A DNA stretch of 5,732 bases, from assembly GCA_002402535.1 (NCBI GenBank), contig DHGB01000050.1:1-5732 (forward strand). The letters run 5' to 3'. Positions 1 through 5,155 of this stretch are shown here, piece by piece (position 1 is the stretch's first letter; each line of letters begins with the position of its first letter). Position numbers and translations under genes: made by a program. Source of the stretch: Candidatus Shapirobacteria bacterium UBA4809 (GTDB lineage Bacteria; Patescibacteriota; Microgenomatia; UBA12405). The notes beneath the pieces are model-generated. The model worked only from the letters and a program-made list of their open reading frames with translations, did not search any database and was not told the DNA's origin.

Positions 1-65
1 AAATCAACTAAAATCCATGATCGAACAGGGTTACTTCCTTTTAAAATAGTGGTTTTTGATTTCAT
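1..65 (-). CDS. rplM: 50S ribosomal protein L13, N-terminal fragment (runs off the window)
   Basis: Only the first 21 codons are visible; the rest lies beyond the left edge. The ATG at 63-65 overlaps the rplQ stop in an ATGA arrangement, and the frame stays open to position 1. The peptide starts MKSKTTILK and contains RSWILVD at residues 15-21, which fits the L13 N-terminus, where a Lys/Thr-rich start is followed by an R-x-W-x-x-x-D pattern. L13 is an early-assembly protein of the large subunit, and rplM (usually followed by rpsI) is a common downstream neighbour of rplQ. A strong Shine-Dalgarno site lies 8 nt upstream inside rplQ, which supports this start and suggests translational coupling. 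The identity rests on a short peptide plus gene order, so it is probable, not certain. Confidence 0.75.
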   Translation of the reverse strand, partial: MKSKTTILKGSNPVRSWILVD

Positions 66-550
66 TTTTTAGTCTCCTTTTTTTGGCTAGGGGCTGCTTT
101 ATTTTTAGCAGGAATAGTTTTTGCTTTTGTAATTTTTTTGTTATCTTTTTTAATTTCTTTTTTGACTTTTTCTTTAATAACGGGGAGACTGTTTACTTCT
201 TTGATAAAACTTAGTCTAACAATTAAAGCATTGTCTCCTTGACGGTATTTGACGTTTTTTAATTGAGTAAAGTTTTGAGTCTGGCCAGGAAAGGTAGTGG
301 AAAAAGCGGTTACGATTCTGTTGACGACATTTCGATCTTGAAAAAAGGTAAAAATATAGCGACGAGAATTAAGATCAGCTTTAACGGCAGAGAGGGCAAT
401 TTTTTCAGCCAAAGGAGCGATAGATTTTGCCTTGGTGACAGTGGTTTTAATATAACCATGAGTGAATAAAGAGCGAAGCTGAGACCTGTAAAGATTTTTT
501 CTTTGATTGGTAGTTCGACCTAAATGGTAACCTGAAATTCGATGTCTCAT
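62..550 (-). CDS. rplQ: 50S ribosomal protein L17
   Basis: L17 is a large-subunit protein that binds 23S rRNA near the exit tunnel. The 162-residue product opens MRHRISGYHLGRT, close to the family N-terminus MRHRK.G..LGR. The family core follows at about residues 15-115, including a TT.TKAK..APLAEK segment and RQGDNA near 103-108. After about residue 120 there is a lysine/alanine-rich tail of roughly 40 residues that makes it longer than E. coli L17 (127 aa). The start lies only 2 nt after the rpoA stop and has no Shine-Dalgarno match, so re-initiation by ribosomes finishing rpoA is likely. The TGA stop overlaps the rplM start by 4 nt. The identity is secure; the tail is probably disordered and rRNA-binding (inference). 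Confidence 0.97.
   Translation of the reverse strand: MRHRISGYHLGRTTNQRKNLYRSQLRSLFTHGYIKTTVTKAKSIAPLAEKIALSAVKADLNSRRYIFTFFQDRNVVNRIVTAFSTTFPGQTQNFTQLKNVKYRQGDNALIVRLSFIKEVNSLPVIKEKVKKEIKKDNKKITKAKTIPAKNKAAPSQKKETKK
74..80 (-). promoter_or_regulatory. Shine-Dalgarno site for rplM
   Basis: The minus strand reads AAAGGAG, followed by an 8-nt spacer (ACTAAAAA) and the rplM ATG. The site lies inside the last codons of rplQ. It is one of only two strong anti-16S matches seen ahead of the starts in this window, and it supports the 65-nt open frame at the left edge as a real gene start. Confidence 0.7.
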
Positions 551-552
551 CT

Positions 553-1473
553 TTATTTATTCCAGGAAAATCCCTTTTCCTCAAGCCAAGCATCAATAAT
601 TTTTAATGATTTTTCACCAACGTTTTTGGCTTTACTAACATCGGCTCGGCCTGCTTTAACTAAATCATTAATAGTTGAATAATCAGCTTTTTTGAGAGCG
701 TTAGTAACGCGAAGAGGTAATTCAATTTCCTCAACTGAAATCTCAGCCATTTGATTGATCGGCATGGAATCTAGGGTGATGACTTCATCTTCAAATTCTC
801 TGGTATCAACAATCTGATTAAGAGCGTTAATTAAATCTTTGGCGGCCATTTTTAAAGCGGTTAAAGGCTCAATTGAAGCATCAGTCCAAATTTCCATAGT
901 TAGTTTGTCGTAATTACTTTTTTTACCAAGACGGGTAGGTTCGACAGTATAATTGGCCTTTAAAACTGGAGTAAAGGTAGCATCGAGAATGACTTCACCG
1001 ATGATATCAGTTTTTTGTTCACGGGCGAGAGTATAACCAACCCCACGCTCAACAGTCATTTCTATTTTAAGGTGAGCATTGGTATCAGTTAAAGTAGCGA
1101 TAACCTGATCAGGATTAGAAACTTTACAGACAGCACTATCAGAAATATCACCAGCCGTAACGACCCCCTTACCTTTTTTATCTAAGATTAAAACTGTAGG
1201 TTCTTCCTTGGCATAGGCAAATTTAATTTTTTTAAGATTTAGAGAAATCTCAACAAGATCTTCTTTTACTCCTGGTAAGGTGGTAAATAAATGGGTAGCT
1301 CCATCAATTTTAATGTGAGTGATGGCCGCCCCAGGAATAGTGATTAAAAGAATTCGACGAAGACTATTGCCGAGAGTATGGCCAAGACCTCCAACGAGTG
1401 GGGTCAGTTCAAACTTGCCGTAGGTGGAAGTTTGTTTAATAGTTTTAATATGAAAGTGACTGGTGTCGATCAT
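553..1473 (-). CDS. rpoA: DNA-directed RNA polymerase alpha subunit
   Basis: The alpha subunit dimerises to seed RNA polymerase assembly, and its C-terminal domain binds UP elements and activators. The 306-residue product has the dimerisation motif LGHTLGNSLRRILL at about 30-43, the insert domain at about 50-170, a linker, and a helix-hairpin-helix C-terminal domain from about 245. The residues that in E. coli contact DNA (R265, N268, G296, K298, S299) are matched by R255, N258, G286, K288 and S289 with a constant offset of 10, so UP-element recognition is probably retained. The subunit is somewhat shorter than E. coli alpha (329 aa). The gene is 15 nt downstream of rpsD and has its own strong Shine-Dalgarno site. 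rplQ follows after 2 nt, the usual alpha-operon order. Confidence 0.98.
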   Translation of the reverse strand: MIDTSHFHIKTIKQTSTYGKFELTPLVGGLGHTLGNSLRRILLITIPGAAITHIKIDGATHLFTTLPGVKEDLVEISLNLKKIKFAYAKEEPTVLILDKKGKGVVTAGDISDSAVCKVSNPDQVIATLTDTNAHLKIEMTVERGVGYTLAREQKTDIIGEVILDATFTPVLKANYTVEPTRLGKKSNYDKLTMEIWTDASIEPLTALKMAAKDLINALNQIVDTREFEDEVITLDSMPINQMAEISVEEIELPLRVTNALKKADYSTINDLVKAGRADVSKAKNVGEKSLKIIDAWLEEKGFSWNK

Positions 1474-1479
1474 AGTTTT

Positions 1480-1486
1480 CTCCTTT
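1480..1486 (-). promoter_or_regulatory. Shine-Dalgarno site for rpoA
   Basis: The minus strand reads AAAGGAG with a 6-nt spacer (AAAACT) to the rpoA ATG at 1471-1473. It falls in the 15-nt rpsD-rpoA gap and fixes the rpoA start. Most other starts in this window have no such match, so rpoA may be initiated more independently than its neighbours. Confidence 0.8.
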
Positions 1487-1488
1487 GA

Positions 1489-2118
1489 TTATCTTGAATA
1501 ATATTCAATAATTAAATTTACATCGATCCCGTTATGATTTTGATCGATGATGGGAAGTGCAATAATTTTGGCACTGGATTTGGATTTGTCTAAATCAATC
1601 CACTCCGGAGCCTTAAAGTCCTTGTCGGCGTATTTAAAAGTATCGCCATTTTTTTCAAGGGTTTTGGGTTTTAAGGTAATTAAATCGCCAACTTTAACCA
1701 AATAAGAAGAAATGTTTAAAACCTTACCATTGACTAAAACTTCTTTGTGGCTAATCAACTGCTTCGCGTGGCTTCTGGATAAACAAAGTCCAGAAAGATA
1801 AACAACATTATCGAGTCTTCTCTCGACAAGGATTAATAAATTTTCTCCGACTAAACCTTTTAATTTTTTAGCAGCAGTGTAATAATTTTTGAACTGAGTT
1901 TCAGCAACACCGTAAAAACGTTTAGCTTTTTGTTTGGCCCGAAGCTGAATCCCGTAATCGGTGGGCTTCCGGCTTCTTTTGGTACCGTGCATGCCTGGTT
2001 TAACTGCCCCTTTCTTTTCTAGGGGACATTTGGGGGAAAAGCAACGAGCGCCTTTTAAATAAAGTTTTACGCCTTCGCTACGACAGAGTCGACATTTAGT
2101 GTCTAGTGTGCTTCTCAT
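1489..2118 (-). CDS. rpsD: 30S ribosomal protein S4 (zinc-binding C+ form)
   Basis: S4 is a primary 16S rRNA-binding protein that nucleates assembly of the small-subunit body. The product is 209 aa (E. coli 206). Near the N-terminus are C9-x2-C12-x13-C26-x4-C31, the four cysteines of the zinc-binding (C+) form. Then come the KPGMHG and KRFYG segments, and an S4 RNA-binding domain at about 98-160 with RRLDNVVYLSG followed by SRSHAKQLI. The start MRSTLDTKCRLC puts the first cysteine pair at the usual distance. rpsK ends 9 nt upstream and rpoA begins 15 nt downstream. There is no Shine-Dalgarno match before the ATG. In E. coli S4 represses the alpha operon by binding the rpsM leader; no comparable leader is visible here. 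Confidence 0.98.
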   Translation of the reverse strand: MRSTLDTKCRLCRSEGVKLYLKGARCFSPKCPLEKKGAVKPGMHGTKRSRKPTDYGIQLRAKQKAKRFYGVAETQFKNYYTAAKKLKGLVGENLLILVERRLDNVVYLSGLCLSRSHAKQLISHKEVLVNGKVLNISSYLVKVGDLITLKPKTLEKNGDTFKYADKDFKAPEWIDLDKSKSSAKIIALPIIDQNHNGIDVNLIIEYYSR

Positions 2119-2127
2119 GGTATTTTT

Positions 2128-2562
2128 TTAAACTCGGCGGGCCTTGGGAGGTCTGGGGCCGTTGTGAGGAACTGGGGTAACATCGGCAATAAGATCGACT
2201 TCAAAATCGCGCTTGGCGCGAAGAAAGCGAAGAGCGGCATCTCGACCGGTACCTGGTCCTTTTAAGTAAACTGCTAATTTTTTGATTCCAATGGGTCTGA
2301 CAGCTTCAAGAGCTTTTTCGATAGCAGTGGTGGCGGCATAAGGAGTAGATTTACGTGAACCCTTAAAACCACACTGCCCGGCACTTGACCAGGCAAGAGT
2401 ATTTCCCTTAATATCGGTAATAGTGACAATTGTATTGTTGAAAGTTGACTGAACGTAAAGTCGACCTTCAGCCAAACTCTTGACCATTTTTTTGGTCTTG
2501 GTAAGAGATTTGGTTTTTTTTATGCTTTCGTTAGTGGTAGTTTTTGCTTTGCTTGTTGCCAT
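2128..2562 (-). CDS. rpsK: 30S ribosomal protein S11
   Basis: S11 lies on the platform of the small subunit, near the mRNA exit and the 16S 3' end. The 144-residue product has the family core from about residue 33: a [12 protein letters not shown] strand, [22 protein letters not shown] and the C-terminal DVTPVPHNG, ending RPPKARRV. The usual Cys of HNGCRPP is Pro here. Residues 1-30 form a lysine/threonine-rich extension, making the protein longer than E. coli S11 (129 aa). A start at internal Met26 would give a more typical length, but ATG 2560-2562 lies 12 nt after the rpsM stop and keeps the operon compact, so I prefer it. No Shine-Dalgarno match precedes it. Confidence 0.97.
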   Translation of the reverse strand: MATSKAKTTTNESIKKTKSLTKTKKMVKSLAEGRLYVQSTFNNTIVTITDIKGNTLAWSSAGQCGFKGSRKSTPYAATTAIEKALEAVRPIGIKKLAVYLKGPGTGRDAALRFLRAKRDFEVDLIADVTPVPHNGPRPPKARRV

Positions 2563-2574
2563 ATGATTAAAATT

Positions 2575-2991
2575 TTATTTTTTGGCGACCTCGGCAGCTT
2601 TTTGCTGGGTTTCAATTTTTGCCCAAGCTTCCTTGGTAAGAGAACCAACTGTTTTCTTTCTCCCCTTACGGGTACGAGAATTGGATTTGGTTCTTTGACC
2701 ACGGACAGGGAGAGAGACAATGTGCCGGATTCCACGATAACATTTAATCGCTTTTAAACGATCAATATTTTCACGAATTTCTCTTTTTAAATCGCCTTCT
2801 GTTTGAAAATCTTCGAGAGCTTTCATCAAAGAACCAATATCATCACGGCTTAAAGTTTTTATTCTGGTATTTAAATCAATACCGGCTTTTTGGGCTAGTT
2901 TAATAACATTTTTAGGACCAATACCATAAAATCGAGTTAGAGCCACCTCGGCTCTCTCATTATCAGGGATTTCAACTCCGGAAATTCTCAT
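2575..2991 (-). CDS. rpsM: 30S ribosomal protein S13
   Basis: S13 lies in the head of the small subunit, contacting the P-site tRNA and the intersubunit bridges. The start is the ATG at 2989-2991, giving 138 aa that open MRISGVEIPDNERAEVALT, aligned with the family start MARIAGVDIPDNKR. The open frame continues upstream to an ATG at 3033, but that 14-residue extension would be rpmJ sequence read in another frame, so it is rejected. The conserved C-terminal block RGIRH...LPVRGQRTKSNSRTRKG is present, followed by a charged tail of about 20 residues that makes it longer than E. coli S13 (118 aa). rpmJ stops 5 nt upstream. An AGGG in the last rpmJ codons, 9 nt before the ATG, may be a weak ribosome-binding site. 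Confidence 0.96.
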   Translation of the reverse strand: MRISGVEIPDNERAEVALTRFYGIGPKNVIKLAQKAGIDLNTRIKTLSRDDIGSLMKALEDFQTEGDLKREIRENIDRLKAIKCYRGIRHIVSLPVRGQRTKSNSRTRKGRKKTVGSLTKEAWAKIETQQKAAEVAKK

Positions 2992-2996
2992 AAAAA

Positions 2997-3110
2997 TTAA
3001 CCCTGTTTTTGGGTGTGTCTCTTGGTAGAACAAATAACTCGCTTTACACCCCGTCTGATGACGATTTTACAGTTTTTGCAGCGGGGTTTTATGCTTGATT
3101 TTACTTTCAT
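2997..3110 (-). CDS. rpmJ: 50S ribosomal protein L36 (zinc-ribbon form)
   Basis: This 37-codon gene encodes a complete L36, a small late-assembling large-subunit protein. It opens [11 protein letters not shown], passes through [15 protein letters not shown] and ends HTQKQG before TAA at 2997-2999. The zinc ligands are all present: C11, C14, C27 and H32, so this is the C+ form. The length matches the family (37-38 aa). It sits in its usual place between infA and rpsM. The ATG is preceded by no Shine-Dalgarno match, but by a near-consensus promoter whose predicted transcript would start only about 10 nt upstream. Confidence 0.97.
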   Translation of the reverse strand: MKVKSSIKPRCKNCKIVIRRGVKRVICSTKRHTQKQG

Positions 3111-3126
3111 AAACTTTGGCTTTGGT

Positions 3127-3155
3127 ATTGTAACCTAAACTGCCGATAATATCAA
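3127..3155 (-). promoter_or_regulatory. Predicted sigma70-type promoter for rpmJ-rpsM-rpsK-rpsD-rpoA-rplQ
   Basis: On the minus strand a -35 element TTGATA (3150-3155) and a -10 element TACAAT (3127-3132) are separated by exactly 17 nt, each with 5 of 6 consensus bases. They lie in the 68-nt infA-rpmJ spacer, the longest non-coding stretch of the window. A start about 7 nt past the -10 would fall near 3120, leaving a leader of roughly 10 nt before the rpmJ ATG. That would allow the alpha operon to be transcribed separately from the upstream genes. AT-rich DNA produces chance matches, but spacing, quality and position together make this credible. Confidence 0.65.
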
Positions 3156-3178
3156 AGAGTAAATTTAATAACGAGGAC

Positions 3179-3382
3179 TCAACCGCGGTAGGTTATCCGA
3201 CCCTTGTTGCCATCGGGTGATAAAACAACCGAAACAGTGTCACCCGCCAGACAACGAATGTGGTGCATTTTCAGTTTGCCGGCTAAATAACAGACGATAA
3301 TACGGTCGTCCTCGAGCTTGACCCGAAATAACTGATCGGGTAAAACTTCAGTAACAGTACCCTTGACTTGTGGTTCTTTCAT
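3179..3382 (-). CDS. infA: Translation initiation factor IF-1
   Basis: IF-1 binds the ribosomal A site during initiation and assists IF-2 and IF-3. The 67-residue product is a single OB-fold domain, slightly shorter than E. coli IF-1 (72 aa). Family features include KGTVTEVLPDQLFRVKLED near the start, AGKLKMHHIRCLAGD in the middle and SPDGNKGRITYRG at the end. An in-frame TAA directly precedes the ATG at 3380-3382, so this is the most upstream possible ATG. It lies 20 nt after the cysteine desulfurase stop with no Shine-Dalgarno match, and is followed by the 68-nt promoter-bearing spacer before rpmJ. Its position ahead of rpmJ is standard; what precedes it is not, because many bacteria have map there. 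Confidence 0.96.
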   Translation of the reverse strand: MKEPQVKGTVTEVLPDQLFRVKLEDDRIIVCYLAGKLKMHHIRCLAGDTVSVVLSPDGNKGRITYRG

Positions 3383-3395
3383 TTAGATTTAATTA

Positions 3396-3425
3396 ATAAT
3401 ATTTATTTTCTGAGTGATTCGACAA
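3396..3425 (-). promoter_or_regulatory. Possible weak promoter ahead of infA
   Basis: The minus strand has TTGTCG (3420-3425) and TATTAT (3396-3401) separated by 18 nt, 13 nt upstream of the infA ATG. The -10 is good (5 of 6) but the -35 has only 4 of 6 consensus bases, and the stretch is very AT-rich. It overlaps the end of the cysteine desulfurase gene. If real it would give a leader of only about 6 nt, similar to the arrangement predicted at rpmJ. Confidence 0.25.
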
Positions 3426-4542
3426 TTTGTTTTAATTTGTCGAAAGTAAAAGATAATTCTGCTTCTGTTGTATATTTACTTAAACTAAAGCGGATAGTGT
3501 CCATTTTAGCAGAAGTACCGCGAATTGCTCTAGCAACATGACTCGGTTCAAGAGATAAAGAATTACACGCAGATGAAACGGAAGCTGAAATACCATATGA
3601 ATCTAGCATCAAAACAAGACTTGGAGCATTTATTCCTTCAAAGCTTATGTTGATGTTGTTGCATAATCGTAAAGTAGGATGACCGTTCAGGGAAGTGTTT
3701 GGAATTTCGGATAAAATTTGCTTGATGAAATTATCCCTAAGATTAGTCATATTAAGAATATCAGATTTAGTATGTAGATTGACAGCCGTAGCAAAACCCA
3801 TAATTCCAGGAATATTCTCGGTTCCTGAACGAAAACCTTTTTCTTGACCACCACCATGTAGAAGTGGGGTAAGATTAATGTTTTCTTTTACATAAAGGGC
3901 GGCGACGCCTTTTGGACCATGAATTTTATGAGCATTGATGGTAACCATATCAACATAATCCTCTTCTATGTTTAAGGGGAATTTAGTAAAACTTTGCGAG
4001 GCGTCGGTATGAAATAAAACTTTATTTTCGCGACAGATTTTGCCAATTTCAGCAATAGGTTCAATAGTACCTATTTCATTATTAGCCTGCATTACTGAAA
4101 CCAAAACAGTCTCTGGCCTTAATAAATTTTTTACATCTTGGGGATTAATAAGACCCTGTTTGTCTACAGGAAGATAAGTGACATCTACATTTATTCCTAG
4201 CTGAGCAAGCCACTTGGAAGCATTCAAAACACAATCATGTTCGATTTCACTGATAATTAGATGTCTTTTTTGTTCAAGCGGGAGTGAAAGAACTATTCCT
4301 TTGATAGCTAAATTATTAGCTTCCGTACCGCAACCGGTAAAAATAATATCACCAGTCTTGGCACCTAATTTAGCTTTTAGTATATTTTTTGCCTCAATTA
4401 TGGCATTTTTTGACTTTTGGCCGAGTGTATGAAGGGAACCGGCGTTACCGTATAATTCTTCCGAATATTTTTTAACAACTTCAAAAACCTCTGGTGCGAC
4501 TTTAGTGGTAGCGGCGTTGTCGAGATATATCTGATTATTCAT
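3403..4542 (-). CDS. Cysteine desulfurase, group I (NifS/IscS-like)
   Basis: This is a PLP-dependent enzyme of aminotransferase fold V that takes sulfur from cysteine, leaving alanine and an enzyme-bound persulfide for Fe-S clusters or thiolated tRNA. The 379-residue product opens with the family motif YLDNAATT. It has GTEANN at 72-77, H102 in the SEIEHD segment, D180 and Q183 in HTDASQ, and the PLP lysine K206 in AHKIHGPKG. RSGTEN is at 238-243, and the catalytic C326 in SSACNS is followed by SLEPSHV. The Cys-loop is the long group I type, not the SufS RxGHHCA type. The usual GSAC is SSAC here. It is shorter at the C-terminus than E. coli IscS (404 aa), so IscU docking may differ. The start overlaps the end of the ferredoxin fusion by 8 nt (ATGAATAA), implying coupled translation. 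iscS and nifS cannot be told apart here, so no symbol is given. Confidence 0.95.
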   Translation of the reverse strand: MNNQIYLDNAATTKVAPEVFEVVKKYSEELYGNAGSLHTLGQKSKNAIIEAKNILKAKLGAKTGDIIFTGCGTEANNLAIKGIVLSLPLEQKRHLIISEIEHDCVLNASKWLAQLGINVDVTYLPVDKQGLINPQDVKNLLRPETVLVSVMQANNEIGTIEPIAEIGKICRENKVLFHTDASQSFTKFPLNIEEDYVDMVTINAHKIHGPKGVAALYVKENINLTPLLHGGGQEKGFRSGTENIPGIMGFATAVNLHTKSDILNMTNLRDNFIKQILSEIPNTSLNGHPTLRLCNNINISFEGINAPSLVLMLDSYGISASVSSACNSLSLEPSHVARAIRGTSAKMDTIRFSLSKYTTEAELSFTFDKLKQIVESLRK

Positions 4543-5155
4543 TAATGGGTGGATTAACGATTTGTTTTATTTTAGCAATCAATTCTGGTTTTTTATCTGG
4601 AGTAAAATGACCCTCAACACAACCCAAGTATTTACCTTTATTAAAAATCATCAGACAAGGTAACTGGGAAATTTTATATTCTGAAAGGAGAGCATCATCG
4701 ACAATATTAATTTTGTGATAATTGTAATTGTTATTTTCAAAAAGTTCTTTGATAGGAATTGAATTAATCAGGCATTCTGCAGTTTCGTTTTTAAATAATT
4801 CAATAAAGGTTAAGACATTTGATTCTTCGGCGCAGGTTTTAAATTGTGATTGATCATACAAAAAAGCTTTGCCGACGGGAGCAGCTCCGTAACGATCAAC
4901 AAATAAATCAGCAATCTTTCGAGGATCATTATCAATTTCAAGTTTGATTTTTTCATATTCTGATTGATCGTGAGCGATATGAATAGCACCAACCGGACAA
5001 TTTTCTTCGCAAAGACCACAACTAATGCATTTTTCATTATCAATTGTTATTGTTTTTTTATCGTCATCCCAAAATATTGCTTTTGTAGGACAAGCTGCAA
5101 TACCACCACATTCTTTAGCGTTATCACAGATTTTTCTATTGATTAATATTGACAT
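4535..5155 (-). CDS. Ferredoxin-like domain fused to a thioredoxin-like domain with a degenerate active site
   Basis: The 206-residue product has two parts. Residues 1-62 resemble a two-cluster bacterial ferredoxin. The second motif is complete (C43-x2-C46-x2-C49-x3-C53-P), whereas the first has only C10, C16 and C22-P. This leaves enough ligands for one [4Fe-4S] cluster (C22, C43, C46, C49) and a three-Cys site (C10, C16, C53), as in 7Fe ferredoxins. Residues about 63-96 form a charged linker. Residues about 97-201 look like a thioredoxin fold: strand VLTFIELF, then ETAEC where WCGPC is expected, and QLPCLMIFNKGKYLG matching the cis-Pro segment. The first active-site Cys is replaced by Thr125, C128 remains, and a Cys (C167) follows the presumed cis-Pro P166. 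There is no signal peptide or membrane segment, so it is probably cytoplasmic. It overlaps adk by 1 nt and the cysteine desulfurase by 8 nt. The ferredoxin call is firm, the thioredoxin call is good, and the function is unknown. Confidence 0.85.
   Translation of the reverse strand: MSILINRKICDNAKECGGIAACPTKAIFWDDDKKTITIDNEKCISCGLCEENCPVGAIHIAHDQSEYEKIKLEIDNDPRKIADLFVDRYGAAPVGKAFLYDQSQFKTCAEESNVLTFIELFKNETAECLINSIPIKELFENNNYNYHKINIVDDALLSEYKISQLPCLMIFNKGKYLGCVEGHFTPDKKPELIAKIKQIVNPPINE

Noticed and set aside
4..18. ATG at 16-18 on the minus strand as a possible start downstream of rplQ
   Set aside because: It meets a stop after four codons; the start at 63-65 gives an open frame with L13-like sequence.
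263..469. Plus-strand open frame of 68 codons
   Set aside because: It lies wholly inside rplQ on the opposite strand and resembles no family I know.
2520..2735. Minus-strand open frame of 71 codons across the rpsM-rpsK junction
   Set aside because: It is an out-of-frame reading of two clear ribosomal protein genes.
2563..2757. Plus-strand open frame of 64 codons opposite rpsM
   Set aside because: It is the antisense of conserved S13 coding sequence and has no recognisable product.
3144..3154. Short inverted repeat GATA-A-TATC in the infA-rpmJ spacer as an operator or terminator stem
   Set aside because: Four-base arms in AT-rich DNA are expected by chance, and no T-run follows on the minus strand.
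4214..4432. Plus-strand open frame of 72 codons opposite the cysteine desulfurase
   Set aside because: It is antisense of conserved motifs in the desulfurase and has no supporting context.
4810..5146. Alternative frames on both strands within the ferredoxin fusion
   Set aside because: They overlap the cysteine motifs of the real gene; their hydrophobic stretches come from AT-rich codons.
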